Part shown: in pieces, positions 29,281 to 36,150 of the stretch
How positions within the stretch are numbered: position 1 is the stretch's first letter
How the letters are laid out: every line of letters begins with the position of its first letter
NCBI GenBank assembly: GCA_002396885.1
Contig: DGXY01000139.1
Coordinates: forward strand, 36,889 to 73,038
DNA length: 36,150 nucleotides
Reading direction: 5' to 3'
DNA from: Akkermansiaceae bacterium UBA5020
GTDB lineage: Bacteria > Verrucomicrobiota > Verrucomicrobiia > Verrucomicrobiales > DEV007
Notes under the pieces: model-generated
Databases searched by the model: none
What the model was told of the DNA's origin: nothing
Seen by the model: the letters and a program-made list of their open reading frames with translations, nothing else
Position numbers and translations under genes: made by a program

Positions 29281-29526
29281 TCACCGCCGCGTCACGGTCA
29301 CGGTCGTGAATCCCGAGGAAAGGCCGAGGTCGTCGGCGGAGCGCAGCTTGATCGTGTTTATCCCCGGCTTCAACCGGGCGCGGAGGGACCACGAAGTCGT
29401 GGTGAAGCTGGTCTGGCCGATCACACCCGACGCATCCTGACCATTCATGAAGGTCTGGGCCCGGAGACGTTTGACGAGGTAGCCCACTCCGATCAGAACC
29501 ATCAGGGCGACAAGCGCCTGTTTCAT
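29281..29526 (-). CDS. Small membrane-anchored unknown protein
   Basis: This 81-residue protein begins with one hydrophobic segment (residues 3-19, QALVALMVLIGVGYLVK), a membrane anchor or uncleaved signal. The short basic and beta-like tail (SWSLRARLKPGINTIKLRSADDLGL) suggests a small extracytoplasmic domain, with ARLKPGINTIKL like a strand from carbohydrate-binding or Ig folds. No family is recognised. It is isolated, with no partner within 45 bases; the next minus-strand gene lies upstream at 29572-29820. The anchor supports a real protein, but the short length lowers confidence. Confidence 0.6.
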   Translation of the reverse strand: MKQALVALMVLIGVGYLVKRLRAQTFMNGQDASGVIGQTSFTTTSWSLRARLKPGINTIKLRSADDLGLSSGFTTVTVTRR

Positions 29527-29571
29527 GTCGGAAAGTCATCCGATGCCGGGGAGAAATCCAACCCCTCTCGC

Positions 29572-29820
29572 TTACCCCTTGGCCCGCTCCGCCTCGGCCC
29601 ATTCGAGGGCCTTTTGCAGGCTGGCATTTTCGAGAAAGTGGTTCAGACGCGGCGGAATTTCGCTTCGATGATCCTGGTGAAAGGCGGTGATGCGCTCCGA
29701 GACTTCGCGAAGGAGAGCAAGTTGCCCGTCGGGATCGGATTCCCGCATCGCGGCATCACCGATCACCTCGAGGCGCCGGCGGAGGAGGGAGATGAGTTCA
29801 TCGAGGTCTTCGTTTTTCAT
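29572..29820 (-). CDS. Small acidic helical unknown protein
   Basis: This is an 82-residue protein without signal or membrane segment. Most of it looks helical and charged: LDELISLLRRRLEVIG, ALLREVSERITAFHQDH and RLNHFLENASLQKALEWAEAE. The ATG at 29820 is preferred over a GTG nine bases upstream. It is on the same strand as the 81-residue gene downstream, 45 bases apart, so the two might be co-transcribed. No family recognised. Confidence 0.6.
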   Translation of the reverse strand: MKNEDLDELISLLRRRLEVIGDAAMRESDPDGQLALLREVSERITAFHQDHRSEIPPRLNHFLENASLQKALEWAEAERAKG

Positions 29821-29934
29821 GGTTCCCACCCAAGAGGGTCTTGCGCGGGAGTCAACCCTCTTCCGTCGCAGCCTTGAAGGAGGCGAGTCCGCTCTTGCCA
29901 GCCCTCAGGCAAATCGCTACGATCCCGCCCGAAG

Positions 29935-30201
29935 ATGAACGATGCCCCCGAGGAGTTCGATCCCGCCGAGGCGATGAAACGGGATCTCGCCGATTTTCTC
30001 GCCGATCTCGAGGTCTACCGCATGCCCTTCGGCCGCTATCGGCACGCCCTGATCCACACCTTGCCCTACGAATACCTCCACTGGTTCATCGAGAAAGGCG
30101 ACGGCTTTCCCAACGGCCGGCTCGGCGAACTGATGGATTTCGTCTACCGCACCAAGGGCGTCGGAGCCGAGGCGATTTTTGCGCGGCTGAGGAAGCGGTG
30201 A
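29935..30201 (+). CDS. DUF3820 family protein
   Basis: This 88-residue protein matches DUF3820. The core YRMPFGRYRHALIHTLPYEY, then LHWFIEKGDGFPNGRLGELM, is the family signature (MPFGKY ... LP.eYL.Wf ... FP.G.LG). It is small and cytoplasmic. Some relatives are described as putative quorum-sensing-regulated virulence factors, but the role is not firmly known. The start ATG 29935 is the only one that keeps the acidic N-terminus. It is convergent with the degenerate receiver gene, whose stop codon at 30219 lies 17 bases after its own. Confidence 0.85.
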   Translation: MNDAPEEFDPAEAMKRDLADFLADLEVYRMPFGRYRHALIHTLPYEYLHWFIEKGDGFPNGRLGELMDFVYRTKGVGAEAIFARLRKR

Positions 30202-30218
30202 AACCCTGCCGCCCCACC

Positions 30219-30770
30219 CTACCCGCGCACCGTCGGATCCTTCACCTCGAGCACCCCGCGAACCGAGTCGAGGAGCCGCTCGATCCGGATCGGCTTGATG
30301 AGGACATCCTTCACCCGCACATCGCGCGCGAGCGCATCAGGCAGCTTCGGGTCGTCCTTTTCCCGCACAAAGACGACACCGGGAGCGAGGAGGCGCGGTC
30401 CGCGTTCGGAGGCGTAGGCTCTCGAAATCAATTCATACAGCATCGGCCCCGGGAGTTCACCCACCTGCATCGCGAGGAAGAAAAGGGTGTAGCGGCGCTG
30501 TAGCGCCAGCTCGAAGGCCCGCAGCGGATCGGCCGTGGAGAAAACGCGCGCCTCGGTGAAACTCTCGAGCGTTTCCCGGATGAGCCGTGCGGTCGAAGCC
30601 ACGGGATGGGCGACAAGGACCGAAGCGGGAGTTCCCTTTTCTACCGCAGTCATCGTGGTCTCGGGGGCGACGATCGACTCCGGACAAGCATCAACCTCCG
30701 CGAGCGAAACTTCCGCCTGCGGGGCGATCGTCCTCAGGGTGGTCCATTTCCGTTCCGGAGTTCCTGCCAT
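30219..30770 (-). CDS. Degenerate receiver-domain protein
   Basis: This is a 183-residue protein with a CheY-like fold but lost catalytic residues. The first strand reads VLVAHPV rather than VLVVDD (acidic pair missing). The phospho-acceptor position is Ala100 (LFFLAMQV), and the conserved Thr/Ser strand is VVFVRE. Only the Lys (K159 in VLIKPI) remains. The N-terminal 45 residues have no clear fold. Such pseudo-receivers can bind partners or sense without phosphorylation. No output domain or kinase gene is beside it. The start ATG 30770 is followed by a poorly conserved tail before the domain. Confidence 0.7.
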   Translation of the reverse strand: MAGTPERKWTTLRTIAPQAEVSLAEVDACPESIVAPETTMTAVEKGTPASVLVAHPVASTARLIRETLESFTEARVFSTADPLRAFELALQRRYTLFFLAMQVGELPGPMLYELISRAYASERGPRLLAPGVVFVREKDDPKLPDALARDVRVKDVLIKPIRIERLLDSVRGVLEVKDPTVRG

Positions 30771-30870
30771 AGTGATCCAATCGGGGTGACGAGATGTCTT
30801 CGGGGAAAATAGCCTGATTTTTCAAAAAAGCGCCTCGAAGGTTCCAGGGGCTCCCCGCGTGTTAGGCATC

Positions 30871-31383
30871 TCAACCGACGCTTTCACCGGGGAAGGACCG
30901 TGGCGTCAGGAACTCCATCAAGAGGCCTTTGCCCCACTCCACCTCGCCCCAGTGGTCCACCTCGAGTGCGATCCGCGCGATCGCCAGGGTCGGGAAATCC
31001 TCCAATCCGGCAGCTTCACAGAGGAGGTTGACCGTCTCGTGCATTCCCGGGTTGTGGCCAAAAACCAGGACGGTGTCGGCCGACTCCTCCAGCCCCTGAA
31101 CCACCCGGAGAATCGTCCGGGGAGGAGCGAGGTAGAGGTCGGGCACTTTCACGATCCGTTCGGCGGAATACCCGAGCCCCTCGGCGATCATCGCCGCCGT
31201 CGTCGCCGCCCGCGTCGCCGTGCTCGTAACGATCAGATCGGGCACGATGCCGCCCTGCTGCAGGGCCGCGGCCATGCGGGGAGCATCGCGCAGCCCCCGG
31301 TCATTGAGGACGCGGTCGTGATCGGAGAGCCCGGGATGATCCCAGTCGGATTTGCCATGGCGGACGAGGAGGAGCTGTTTCAT
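30871..31383 (-). CDS. sixA: Phosphohistidine phosphatase SixA
   Basis: This is a 170-residue histidine phosphatase of the phosphoglycerate-mutase-like superfamily. RHG (R8-H9-G10 in LLLVRHGKSDWDHPGL) is the catalytic motif, followed by LNDRGLRDAPRMA and TSTATRAATTAAMIAE. The second catalytic His is in VLVFGHNPGMHE. SixA removes phosphate from phosphohistidine in sensor or phosphotransfer proteins. The family start is ATG 31383; the open frame extends 48 codons upstream, which is not conserved. It shares the space (31384-31512) with the divergent PQQ propeller gene. No specific partner is indicated. Confidence 0.92.
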   Translation of the reverse strand: MKQLLLVRHGKSDWDHPGLSDHDRVLNDRGLRDAPRMAAALQQGGIVPDLIVTSTATRAATTAAMIAEGLGYSAERIVKVPDLYLAPPRTILRVVQGLEESADTVLVFGHNPGMHETVNLLCEAAGLEDFPTLAIARIALEVDHWGEVEWGKGLLMEFLTPRSFPGESVG

Positions 31384-31512
31384 TGGAACGGATGCACGAG
31401 ACCGGGTGTCGCGGGAAGGGGCGTTCATCGCCCCTGTCTGCGCCACCTCGTCAACCTTGACAGATACTCCCACTCTGACCAACCTTAAAAATCGATCCTC
31501 CACACTGAAACC

Positions 31513-32838
31513 ATGATGCTCCGCCACCCGCTCGCCCTCGCCGTCTCACTCGCCACCCTCGCTTCCACGGTAGCCGCCAAGGCGGACAATTGGCCGAACT
31601 GGCGCGGCCCCTTCTTCAACGGATCCTCCGAGGAAAAAGGCTTCCCCTCCGTCTTTTCAAAAACCGACGGAGTCGCCTGGAAGACGGAACTCCCCGGTGA
31701 AGGAGCTTCGACTCCGATCGTCTGGGAAGACGCCGTTTTCCTGACTTCAGCCGATGCCACCACCGACGCCATCCTCGCGATGCGGATCAGTGCGAAGACC
31801 GGCGAGATCGTCTGGAAAGACGCCCTCGGCAAAGGCGTCCGCATCGACGAACGCAGCAACTACGCGGGCAGTTCGGCCGTCACCGATGGCAAGACGGTCT
31901 GGTTCTTCAGCGGCAACGGCGACCTCGCCGCCTACGACTTCGACGGGAAGCGTCTCTGGCACCGCAACATCGAGGAAGACTATGGTGATTTCGCCTTCCA
32001 GTGGACTTTCTCGAGCTCGCCCCAGCTCTACGGCGGGCTCCTCTATCTGCAGGTCCTCCAGCGCGATACCCCGGTGAACGGACGCGGCCGCACCGATGGC
32101 CCGATCGACTCCTTCCTCCTCGCAATGGATCCGGCGACCGGCGAAACGAAATGGAAACATGTCCGCCCCAACGAGGCGGTCCAAGAGTCGAAAGAAGCCT
32201 TCTCCACTCCGATTCCGATCCTGCATGAAGGACGCCCCGAGCTCGTAATCTCTGGCGGCGATTGCCTCACGGGTCACGATCCGGCCACGGGCAAGGAACT
32301 GTGGCGCTGGGGCACCTACAATCCCGAACAGATCGGCCATTGGCGCCTCGTCCCCTCCCCGGTCTACGGAGCAGGCACCATCCTGATCTGTGGTCCCAAG
32401 GGCGAGCCGGTCTACGCGATCGCCGCAGGTGGCAACGGTAATCTCCTCGGCGCCGCGAAACGCTGGGTCTCCGAGGGCAAGGAAGCGACCTCCGACGTGC
32501 CTACGCCACTTTTCTACGACGGCTATTTCTACATTCTCAACGACCGCAACAAGTTCCTCACCTGCGTCCACCCCGTCTCGGGGCAAATCGTCTGGAGCAA
32601 GGCGATCGATGCCAAAACCAAGCTCGAGGCCTCACCCACCGGCGTCGATGGCAAGATCTACGTGATGAGCCACCTCGGCGAAATCTTCGTCTTCAGCGCC
32701 GGCCCCGAAGGCGGCGAGGTGTTGAACTCGGCCGTCTTCGGTGAAGCCCAGAGCGTGAACATCCGCGCTTCGATCGTGCCAGCCAACGGCACGCTCTACA
32801 TCCGCACCGACAACCTTCTCTACGCGGTGCGGAAATAG
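31513..32838 (+). CDS. Secreted PQQ-binding-like beta-propeller (paralogue)
   Basis: This 441-residue exported protein is paralogous to the one at 11200. A Sec signal peptide (MMLRHPLALAVSLATLASTVAA) is followed by NWPNWRGPFFNG. Blade repeats include AYDFDGKRLW, AMDPATGETKW, GHDPATGKELW and CVHPVSGQIVW. No catalytic residues of a quinoprotein dehydrogenase are identifiable by eye. It is likely periplasmic or surface-exposed. Its last 19 bases overlap the convergent Nudix gene. Either ATG of the tandem pair at 31513/31516 may be used. Confidence 0.92.
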   Translation: MMLRHPLALAVSLATLASTVAAKADNWPNWRGPFFNGSSEEKGFPSVFSKTDGVAWKTELPGEGASTPIVWEDAVFLTSADATTDAILAMRISAKTGEIVWKDALGKGVRIDERSNYAGSSAVTDGKTVWFFSGNGDLAAYDFDGKRLWHRNIEEDYGDFAFQWTFSSSPQLYGGLLYLQVLQRDTPVNGRGRTDGPIDSFLLAMDPATGETKWKHVRPNEAVQESKEAFSTPIPILHEGRPELVISGGDCLTGHDPATGKELWRWGTYNPEQIGHWRLVPSPVYGAGTILICGPKGEPVYAIAAGGNGNLLGAAKRWVSEGKEATSDVPTPLFYDGYFYILNDRNKFLTCVHPVSGQIVWSKAIDAKTKLEASPTGVDGKIYVMSHLGEIFVFSAGPEGGEVLNSAVFGEAQSVNIRASIVPANGTLYIRTDNLLYAVRK

Positions 32839-33371
32839 GCGGCGCATTTATCGCGCATCCGCCGCATCGATTCCTCGTCGCTGTATTGCCCGAGCTCCGC
32901 GAGAGGCACCCACGCGAGATCGTGGGACTCCTCCGAGACGATGTAGTCGCCCGAGCCCGCATCGCGCAGGAGAAAGCGGACGTCGTAGTGGAAGTGCTCC
33001 GGATCGTCCCCGCGCGCCGGGATCGGGTGGATGCCGAGATCGAAAACCTCCGTCACGACCGGTTCGAGCGATTCGAGGCCGGTCTCCTCCAGCCCCTCGC
33101 GCAAGGCCACCGCGAGCACATCGGGATCTCCGTCAGCGTGCCCACCCGGCTGGAGCCAGCGATTCAGCTTGCGGTGATGGGTGAGGAGGACGCGCGTCCC
33201 GGTGCGATCGACGATCCAAGCCGATCCGGTGATGTGCCCCTCGGCGAGATGGCGCTCGAAACACGCCGCCGCCCGCGCGACAAAATCGCGGAAACGGACC
33301 ACGGTTTCCACCTCGTCGGGATGACGGGCGCCGTAGCGATCGAGGAGCTCGAGGAGGGCTTGCCGGTGCAT
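32820..33371 (-). CDS. Nudix hydrolase
   Basis: This 183-residue cytoplasmic hydrolase cleaves nucleoside-diphosphate-X compounds. The Nudix box lies at about 76-98 (GGHADGDPDVLAVALREGLEETGL) with the REGLEETG end intact, while the usual Glu after GX5 is Pro (GHADGDP), a variant seen in this subfamily. NRWLQPGGHADGD is typical of this branch. It overlaps the convergent propeller gene by 19 bases. The ATG at 33371 gives a full-length domain. Its substrate is unknown; housecleaning of modified nucleotides is the usual role. Confidence 0.9.
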   Translation of the reverse strand: MHRQALLELLDRYGARHPDEVETVVRFRDFVARAAACFERHLAEGHITGSAWIVDRTGTRVLLTHHRKLNRWLQPGGHADGDPDVLAVALREGLEETGLESLEPVVTEVFDLGIHPIPARGDDPEHFHYDVRFLLRDAGSGDYIVSEESHDLAWVPLAELGQYSDEESMRRMRDKCAAYFRTA

Positions 33372-33461
33372 GGACGAGCCCGATAACGCGGATTCCCCGT
33401 CCTGTCCAGCCTAGGTCTTATACCACTGGATGGAACGAGGCATCTCGATTAACCTCACCGC

Positions 33462-34565
33462 ATGTCATCCTGTTGTGAGAAAACACCGGAACCACCCGCC
33501 CCGTTGGCATCCGAGGACTGTTGCGGTGGCGGTGGAAGCGGGAAGAAACGGCGGGACTGGCTCCTCCTCGGTTCCATCCTCGTCATCGCGATCACCTACC
33601 TCGCGCACCTCACCGGTCTCGATCAGCGAGTTGGCTCCCCGATTTTTTCGGCCTTCTGCCATGCCGTGAAGGAGCTAATGCACCTCATGTGGTGGGGCAC
33701 GCTCATCGGGATCCTCGCGATCGCGCTGCTCCAGTATGTGCCGCGCCGCCGGATTGAACAATGGCTTGGCAGCAAGGGTAATTTCGGGGGACTCCTCCGC
33801 GCCGTCGGGGCCGGGCTCTTTTTCGACGTTTGCAGCCACGGCATCCTCCTCGTCTCGATGCAACTCTACCGCAAAGGACTCAGCATCGGACAGACGATGG
33901 CCTTCCTCGTGGCGAGCCCGTGGAATTCCTTCTCCACCACCTTCGTGCTTTTCGCCCTCATCGGCGTGAAGTGGACGCTGCTCTTCATCGGCGGATCCGT
34001 CGTCATCGCCCTCGCCACCGGGGCGCTCTTTCACCTGCTTGAAAAGCGTGGCCTCGTCGCTCCGAATCCCTATCGGGAAGAATTCGAAAAGACCCGCCTC
34101 ACCGAGCCCGGCTTTGCCCAGCAGATCGTTCCCTTGCTGCGCCGCCCGGCAGGCTGGTTCGCGATTCTCAGGGGCGGACTCCTCGAGTCCCGCATGGTTC
34201 TGCGCTGGATGTTGTTCGGCGTGATCCTTGCCGCGATTCTGCGCGTCGCCGTCTCTCCCGATGTCTTCTCCGACTGGTTCGGACCGACCCTCGCCGGACT
34301 CGGGCTCACCCTCGTCGCGGCGACCGTCATCGAAGTTTGCTCGGAAGGATCGAGCCCCATCGCGGGCGATCTCCTCAACCGCGCAGGAGCTCCGGGCAAT
34401 GGTTTCACCTTTCTCATGGCTGGTGCCGCGACCGACTATACCGAGATCCTCGCCCTGCGCGAGACGACCCGTTCGTGGAAAACCGCCTTCCTCCTGCCCG
34501 CCGTGACCGTGCCCCAGGTAGTTTTGTTAGGCTGGCTGATGAACCGCTTCTCCGAAGCTATTTGA
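33462..34565 (+). CDS. YraQ/ArsP-type permease with Cys-rich N-terminus
   Basis: This is a 367-residue integral membrane protein of the permease family DUF318 (YraQ/ArsP-like), with about eight hydrophobic segments between residues 33 and 360. Family motifs are FFDVCSHGILLVSMQLY and EVCSEGSSPIAGDLL, the latter with the conserved Cys. ArsP members export trivalent organoarsenicals, but many YraQ proteins have no known substrate. A distinct feature is the N-terminus, with Cys pairs C4-C5 and C20-C21 (SSCCEK and EDCCGGGG), which could bind soft metals such as arsenic or copper. No ArsR, ArsM or metal gene is near. The start ATG 33462 is supported by the Cys-rich tail. It ends by overlapping the convergent gene by 8 bases. 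Confidence 0.88.
   Translation: MSSCCEKTPEPPAPLASEDCCGGGGSGKKRRDWLLLGSILVIAITYLAHLTGLDQRVGSPIFSAFCHAVKELMHLMWWGTLIGILAIALLQYVPRRRIEQWLGSKGNFGGLLRAVGAGLFFDVCSHGILLVSMQLYRKGLSIGQTMAFLVASPWNSFSTTFVLFALIGVKWTLLFIGGSVVIALATGALFHLLEKRGLVAPNPYREEFEKTRLTEPGFAQQIVPLLRRPAGWFAILRGGLLESRMVLRWMLFGVILAAILRVAVSPDVFSDWFGPTLAGLGLTLVAATVIEVCSEGSSPIAGDLLNRAGAPGNGFTFLMAGAATDYTEILALRETTRSWKTAFLLPAVTVPQVVLLGWLMNRFSEAI
34523..34531 (+). repeat. TTTGTTAGG motif, copy 5
   Basis: Exact copy on the plus strand inside the permease gene, in frame as GTT-TTG-TTA-GGC (Val-Leu-Leu-Gly), again with the rare TTA codon, about 35 bases before the stop codon. Confidence 0.45.
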
Positions 34566-35895
34566 AGTATCGTTTCAGGGCAGCCTGTTCGTCGGGCAGC
34601 AGGGTTTCACGTGAGACCGCTTCGCCACCTTTGCCGGCCGAGCCCACCGCACCGCCCGCGACCGGAGTGGAAGCGGCCTCATCGATCTCGCGCTCCGTCT
34701 CGCCGAGCCCGAGGACCTCGCCGATGGCCGCCTTCGAAAAATCCTCGTTCGTGACCCGCTCGAGATTGTCGGTGCCGAGATCATCGGCCTGATCGTCGAA
34801 AAAGATCGGTGCGTCGCCTTTGCCGCGGGTGATGCCGCCGGCTCCGGGCATCTCGCCTTCCTCGCCGAAGCCCATGCCTTCTTCACCCAGCCCCGTGCCT
34901 TCGCCTATCTCCGGGAGACCTTCCATCGATCCAAGGGCTCCTGAGCCTTTCTGGAGTTGCTTTTGGAGCGATTGGAGCTGCTCGTTGGAGAGCTTCGAGA
35001 GCGTTTCCTGGCCGAGCTGCGATGGATCGACCTCGCTGAGCTGCTTGCGCAACACCTCGTTCAGCGGCAGACCGGCTCCGTCGAGCGCCTTCAGCGCTTC
35101 TTCCATTTCCTTCCTCGCCTCCTCTTTCGCCGCCTCGCTCATCTGCGAGGAGAACTTCTGAAGCGCCGAGAGATTGCGCTCCAGCGTTTTCATCTCCTCG
35201 GCGAGGTCGCGGATCTCGAGTCCGAGGGATTGCTGGAGCGAGTCGGTCGCCTCAAGGCTCGAGTGGCTGAACCACTCCTCCTCCGGCTGATCGCGCAGTT
35301 CCTCGATGCGGCTGGCAAGTTCCTCGATCTTTTCCTCCCCGATGAGATCCTCCTCCTCGAGCGTCGCGAGCCAATCCTCCATCTGCTCCCAAGCACTTGG
35401 TTCGACCACCTGGGCGGTCGCGGCGGAACGCTCCGGGATCGGCACCCAAGAGGCCGCCACCACGAGGAGAAGCGCGCTCAGGCACGGCAACCAGGCCCGC
35501 TGTAGATTCCAGCGAAAACCCGCGGCCCCGAGCGGATCGGGTGGCAATTCGGGCCAGGGTCCCACCTTCGCCGCCGCCGAGACGAGGCGATTGTTGAGGC
35601 GCAACTTCTCATCGAGACGCACGAGACCTTTTCTCGCATCCACAAAACGCTTCCTCCCGAGGAGCCAGGCGACGGCGGCCAAAACGAGCAGCAAGCCGCC
35701 CAGACCGAGACCCACCCTCTCCGGAGTGATCCAGTCCGCCCGCCAGGTGCGCCCAGCGAGCAGTGCCACCGCAAAGAGGACCAGCCCGACGAGGACGAGC
35801 TGATTGAAACGCTCCAGCCACCAGCCGAGATTGAGCTGTCTCGCGACCGCGGCCGCGCGGCGGTTCCACTGACGTTCAAGCACGACCTGATCCAT
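34558..35895 (-). CDS. Membrane protein with long coiled coil, unknown role
   Basis: This is a 445-residue protein with three hydrophobic segments (about residues 31-49, 62-80 and 134-151). They are followed by a long Glu/Lys-rich coiled coil (about 165-345: LEEEDLIGEEKIEELASRIE, KEEARKEMEEALKALDG). A Gly-rich stretch (about 350-385) and an acidic tail end the protein. The topology suggests a membrane-tethered structural or envelope protein, similar to uncharacterised proteins found with MoxR/VWA clusters in PVC bacteria; that resemblance is from memory. The start at ATG 35895 is preferred; the frame runs on 25 codons upstream without signal features. The 255-bp stretch after it (35896-36150) shows no gene. 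It overlaps the convergent permease by 8 bases. Confidence 0.75.
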   Translation of the reverse strand: MDQVVLERQWNRRAAAVARQLNLGWWLERFNQLVLVGLVLFAVALLAGRTWRADWITPERVGLGLGGLLLVLAAVAWLLGRKRFVDARKGLVRLDEKLRLNNRLVSAAAKVGPWPELPPDPLGAAGFRWNLQRAWLPCLSALLLVVAASWVPIPERSAATAQVVEPSAWEQMEDWLATLEEEDLIGEEKIEELASRIEELRDQPEEEWFSHSSLEATDSLQQSLGLEIRDLAEEMKTLERNLSALQKFSSQMSEAAKEEARKEMEEALKALDGAGLPLNEVLRKQLSEVDPSQLGQETLSKLSNEQLQSLQKQLQKGSGALGSMEGLPEIGEGTGLGEEGMGFGEEGEMPGAGGITRGKGDAPIFFDDQADDLGTDNLERVTNEDFSKAAIGEVLGLGETEREIDEAASTPVAGGAVGSAGKGGEAVSRETLLPDEQAALKRYFK

Positions 35896-36150
35896 GTCGT
35901 CGAGAATACGGCGACGTCGGCCGTCTGGCAAGCTCGTCGGCCATAGAGAGAAGACGGGGAGGCCTACCATCGAGCGAGGAAAAGGTGGCCTACGGAATAC
36001 GCGGAAAACCCTGAATCACAAAGGACCGAGATCAATGCGAAAGGCAGAAGAAGGCTTTGGCGATTTCAATGCGGCCCCGCGATACGCGAAAGTGATCGAT
36101 CCGATCGAAAGGTCATCTTCCGCGCTTTCCGTGATGGCATGAAGTCGGTC
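35896..36150. other. Intergenic end of window with no supported gene
   Basis: Short frames exist (for example plus strand from 36037), but none has a family, signal or start-site support. No hairpin or repeat like those elsewhere is visible. A gene may begin just past the window. Confidence 0.4.

Noticed and set aside
31457..31490. A TTGACA -35 box for the PQQ propeller gene at 31513
   Set aside because: The -35 hexamer is perfect, but no acceptable -10 lies at 16-18 bases; the nearest AT-rich block is about 20 bases away.
35894..36142. A plus-strand frame at the right edge of the window
   Set aside because: It has no family, no ribosome-binding site and starts opposite the N-terminus of the coiled-coil gene.
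1..36150. CRISPR array, tRNA, rRNA, prophage or complete insertion sequence
   Set aside because: I saw no regularly spaced identical repeats with unique spacers, no cloverleaf or rRNA-like segment, no phage structural genes and no transposase or integrase gene.

Overview
The window is GC-rich DNA with dense, mostly short-spaced genes on both strands. The gene content points to a member of the Verrucomicrobiota, or another PVC-group bacterium. The evidence is an operon of DUF1501, DUF1549/DUF1553 (PSCyt2/PSD1) and PSCyt1-WD40 proteins, several secreted beta-propeller proteins, an exported Gfo/Idh oxidoreductase, a DUF2288 protein, and a Gram-negative cell plan (TonB-dependent receptor, Sec and Tat signals). 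The taxonomic call is inference from gene content; there is no rRNA in the window.

Layout. 1-5.8 kb: a low-molecular-weight tyrosine phosphatase, a histidine kinase/NtrC-type regulator pair and a TonB-dependent receptor. 5.8-8.3 kb: a secreted EF-hand protein and htpG, the latter with a sigma32-like promoter. 8.3-11.1 kb: a nucleotidyltransferase overlapping a small gene, then two overlapping SPFH membrane protein genes. 11.2-13.9 kb: a secreted PQQ-type beta-propeller, an L-fucose mutarotase and an aldo/keto reductase. 13.9-20 kb (minus strand): an ABC ATPase with a membrane-anchored partner, an E1-beta dehydrogenase subunit, a lactonase-type propeller, a secreted Gfo/Idh protein and a zinc alcohol dehydrogenase. 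20-21 kb: DUF2288 and a secreted rhodanese, convergent on a pair of repeats. 21-28.7 kb: the three-gene DUF1501/PSCyt operon, divergent from a PAS-AraC regulator. 28.7-36 kb: a GxxExxY protein preceded by a long hairpin, small unknown genes, a degenerate receiver protein, SixA, a second PQQ-type propeller, a Nudix hydrolase, a YraQ/ArsP-type permease and a coiled-coil membrane protein.

The most notable signals lie outside ordinary gene calls. (1) A family of short palindromic elements begins GTAGCC and ends in (G/C)GCTAC, with size classes of 61 and 86 bp. Two copies supply the stop codons of convergent genes. One 86-bp copy sits inside a coding region, where it encodes much of a signal peptide. 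(2) The 9-mer TTTGTTAGG occurs five times, far more than base composition predicts, in several reading frames and on both strands. (3) The NtrC-type regulator lacks the sigma54-contacting GAFTGA loop and has its Walker B acidic pair swapped. (4) A perfect 19-bp inverted repeat (89-bp hairpin) precedes the GxxExxY gene. (5) htpG has a close match to the RpoH promoter consensus, overlapped by a palindrome. No tRNA, rRNA, CRISPR array, prophage or intact insertion sequence was seen.
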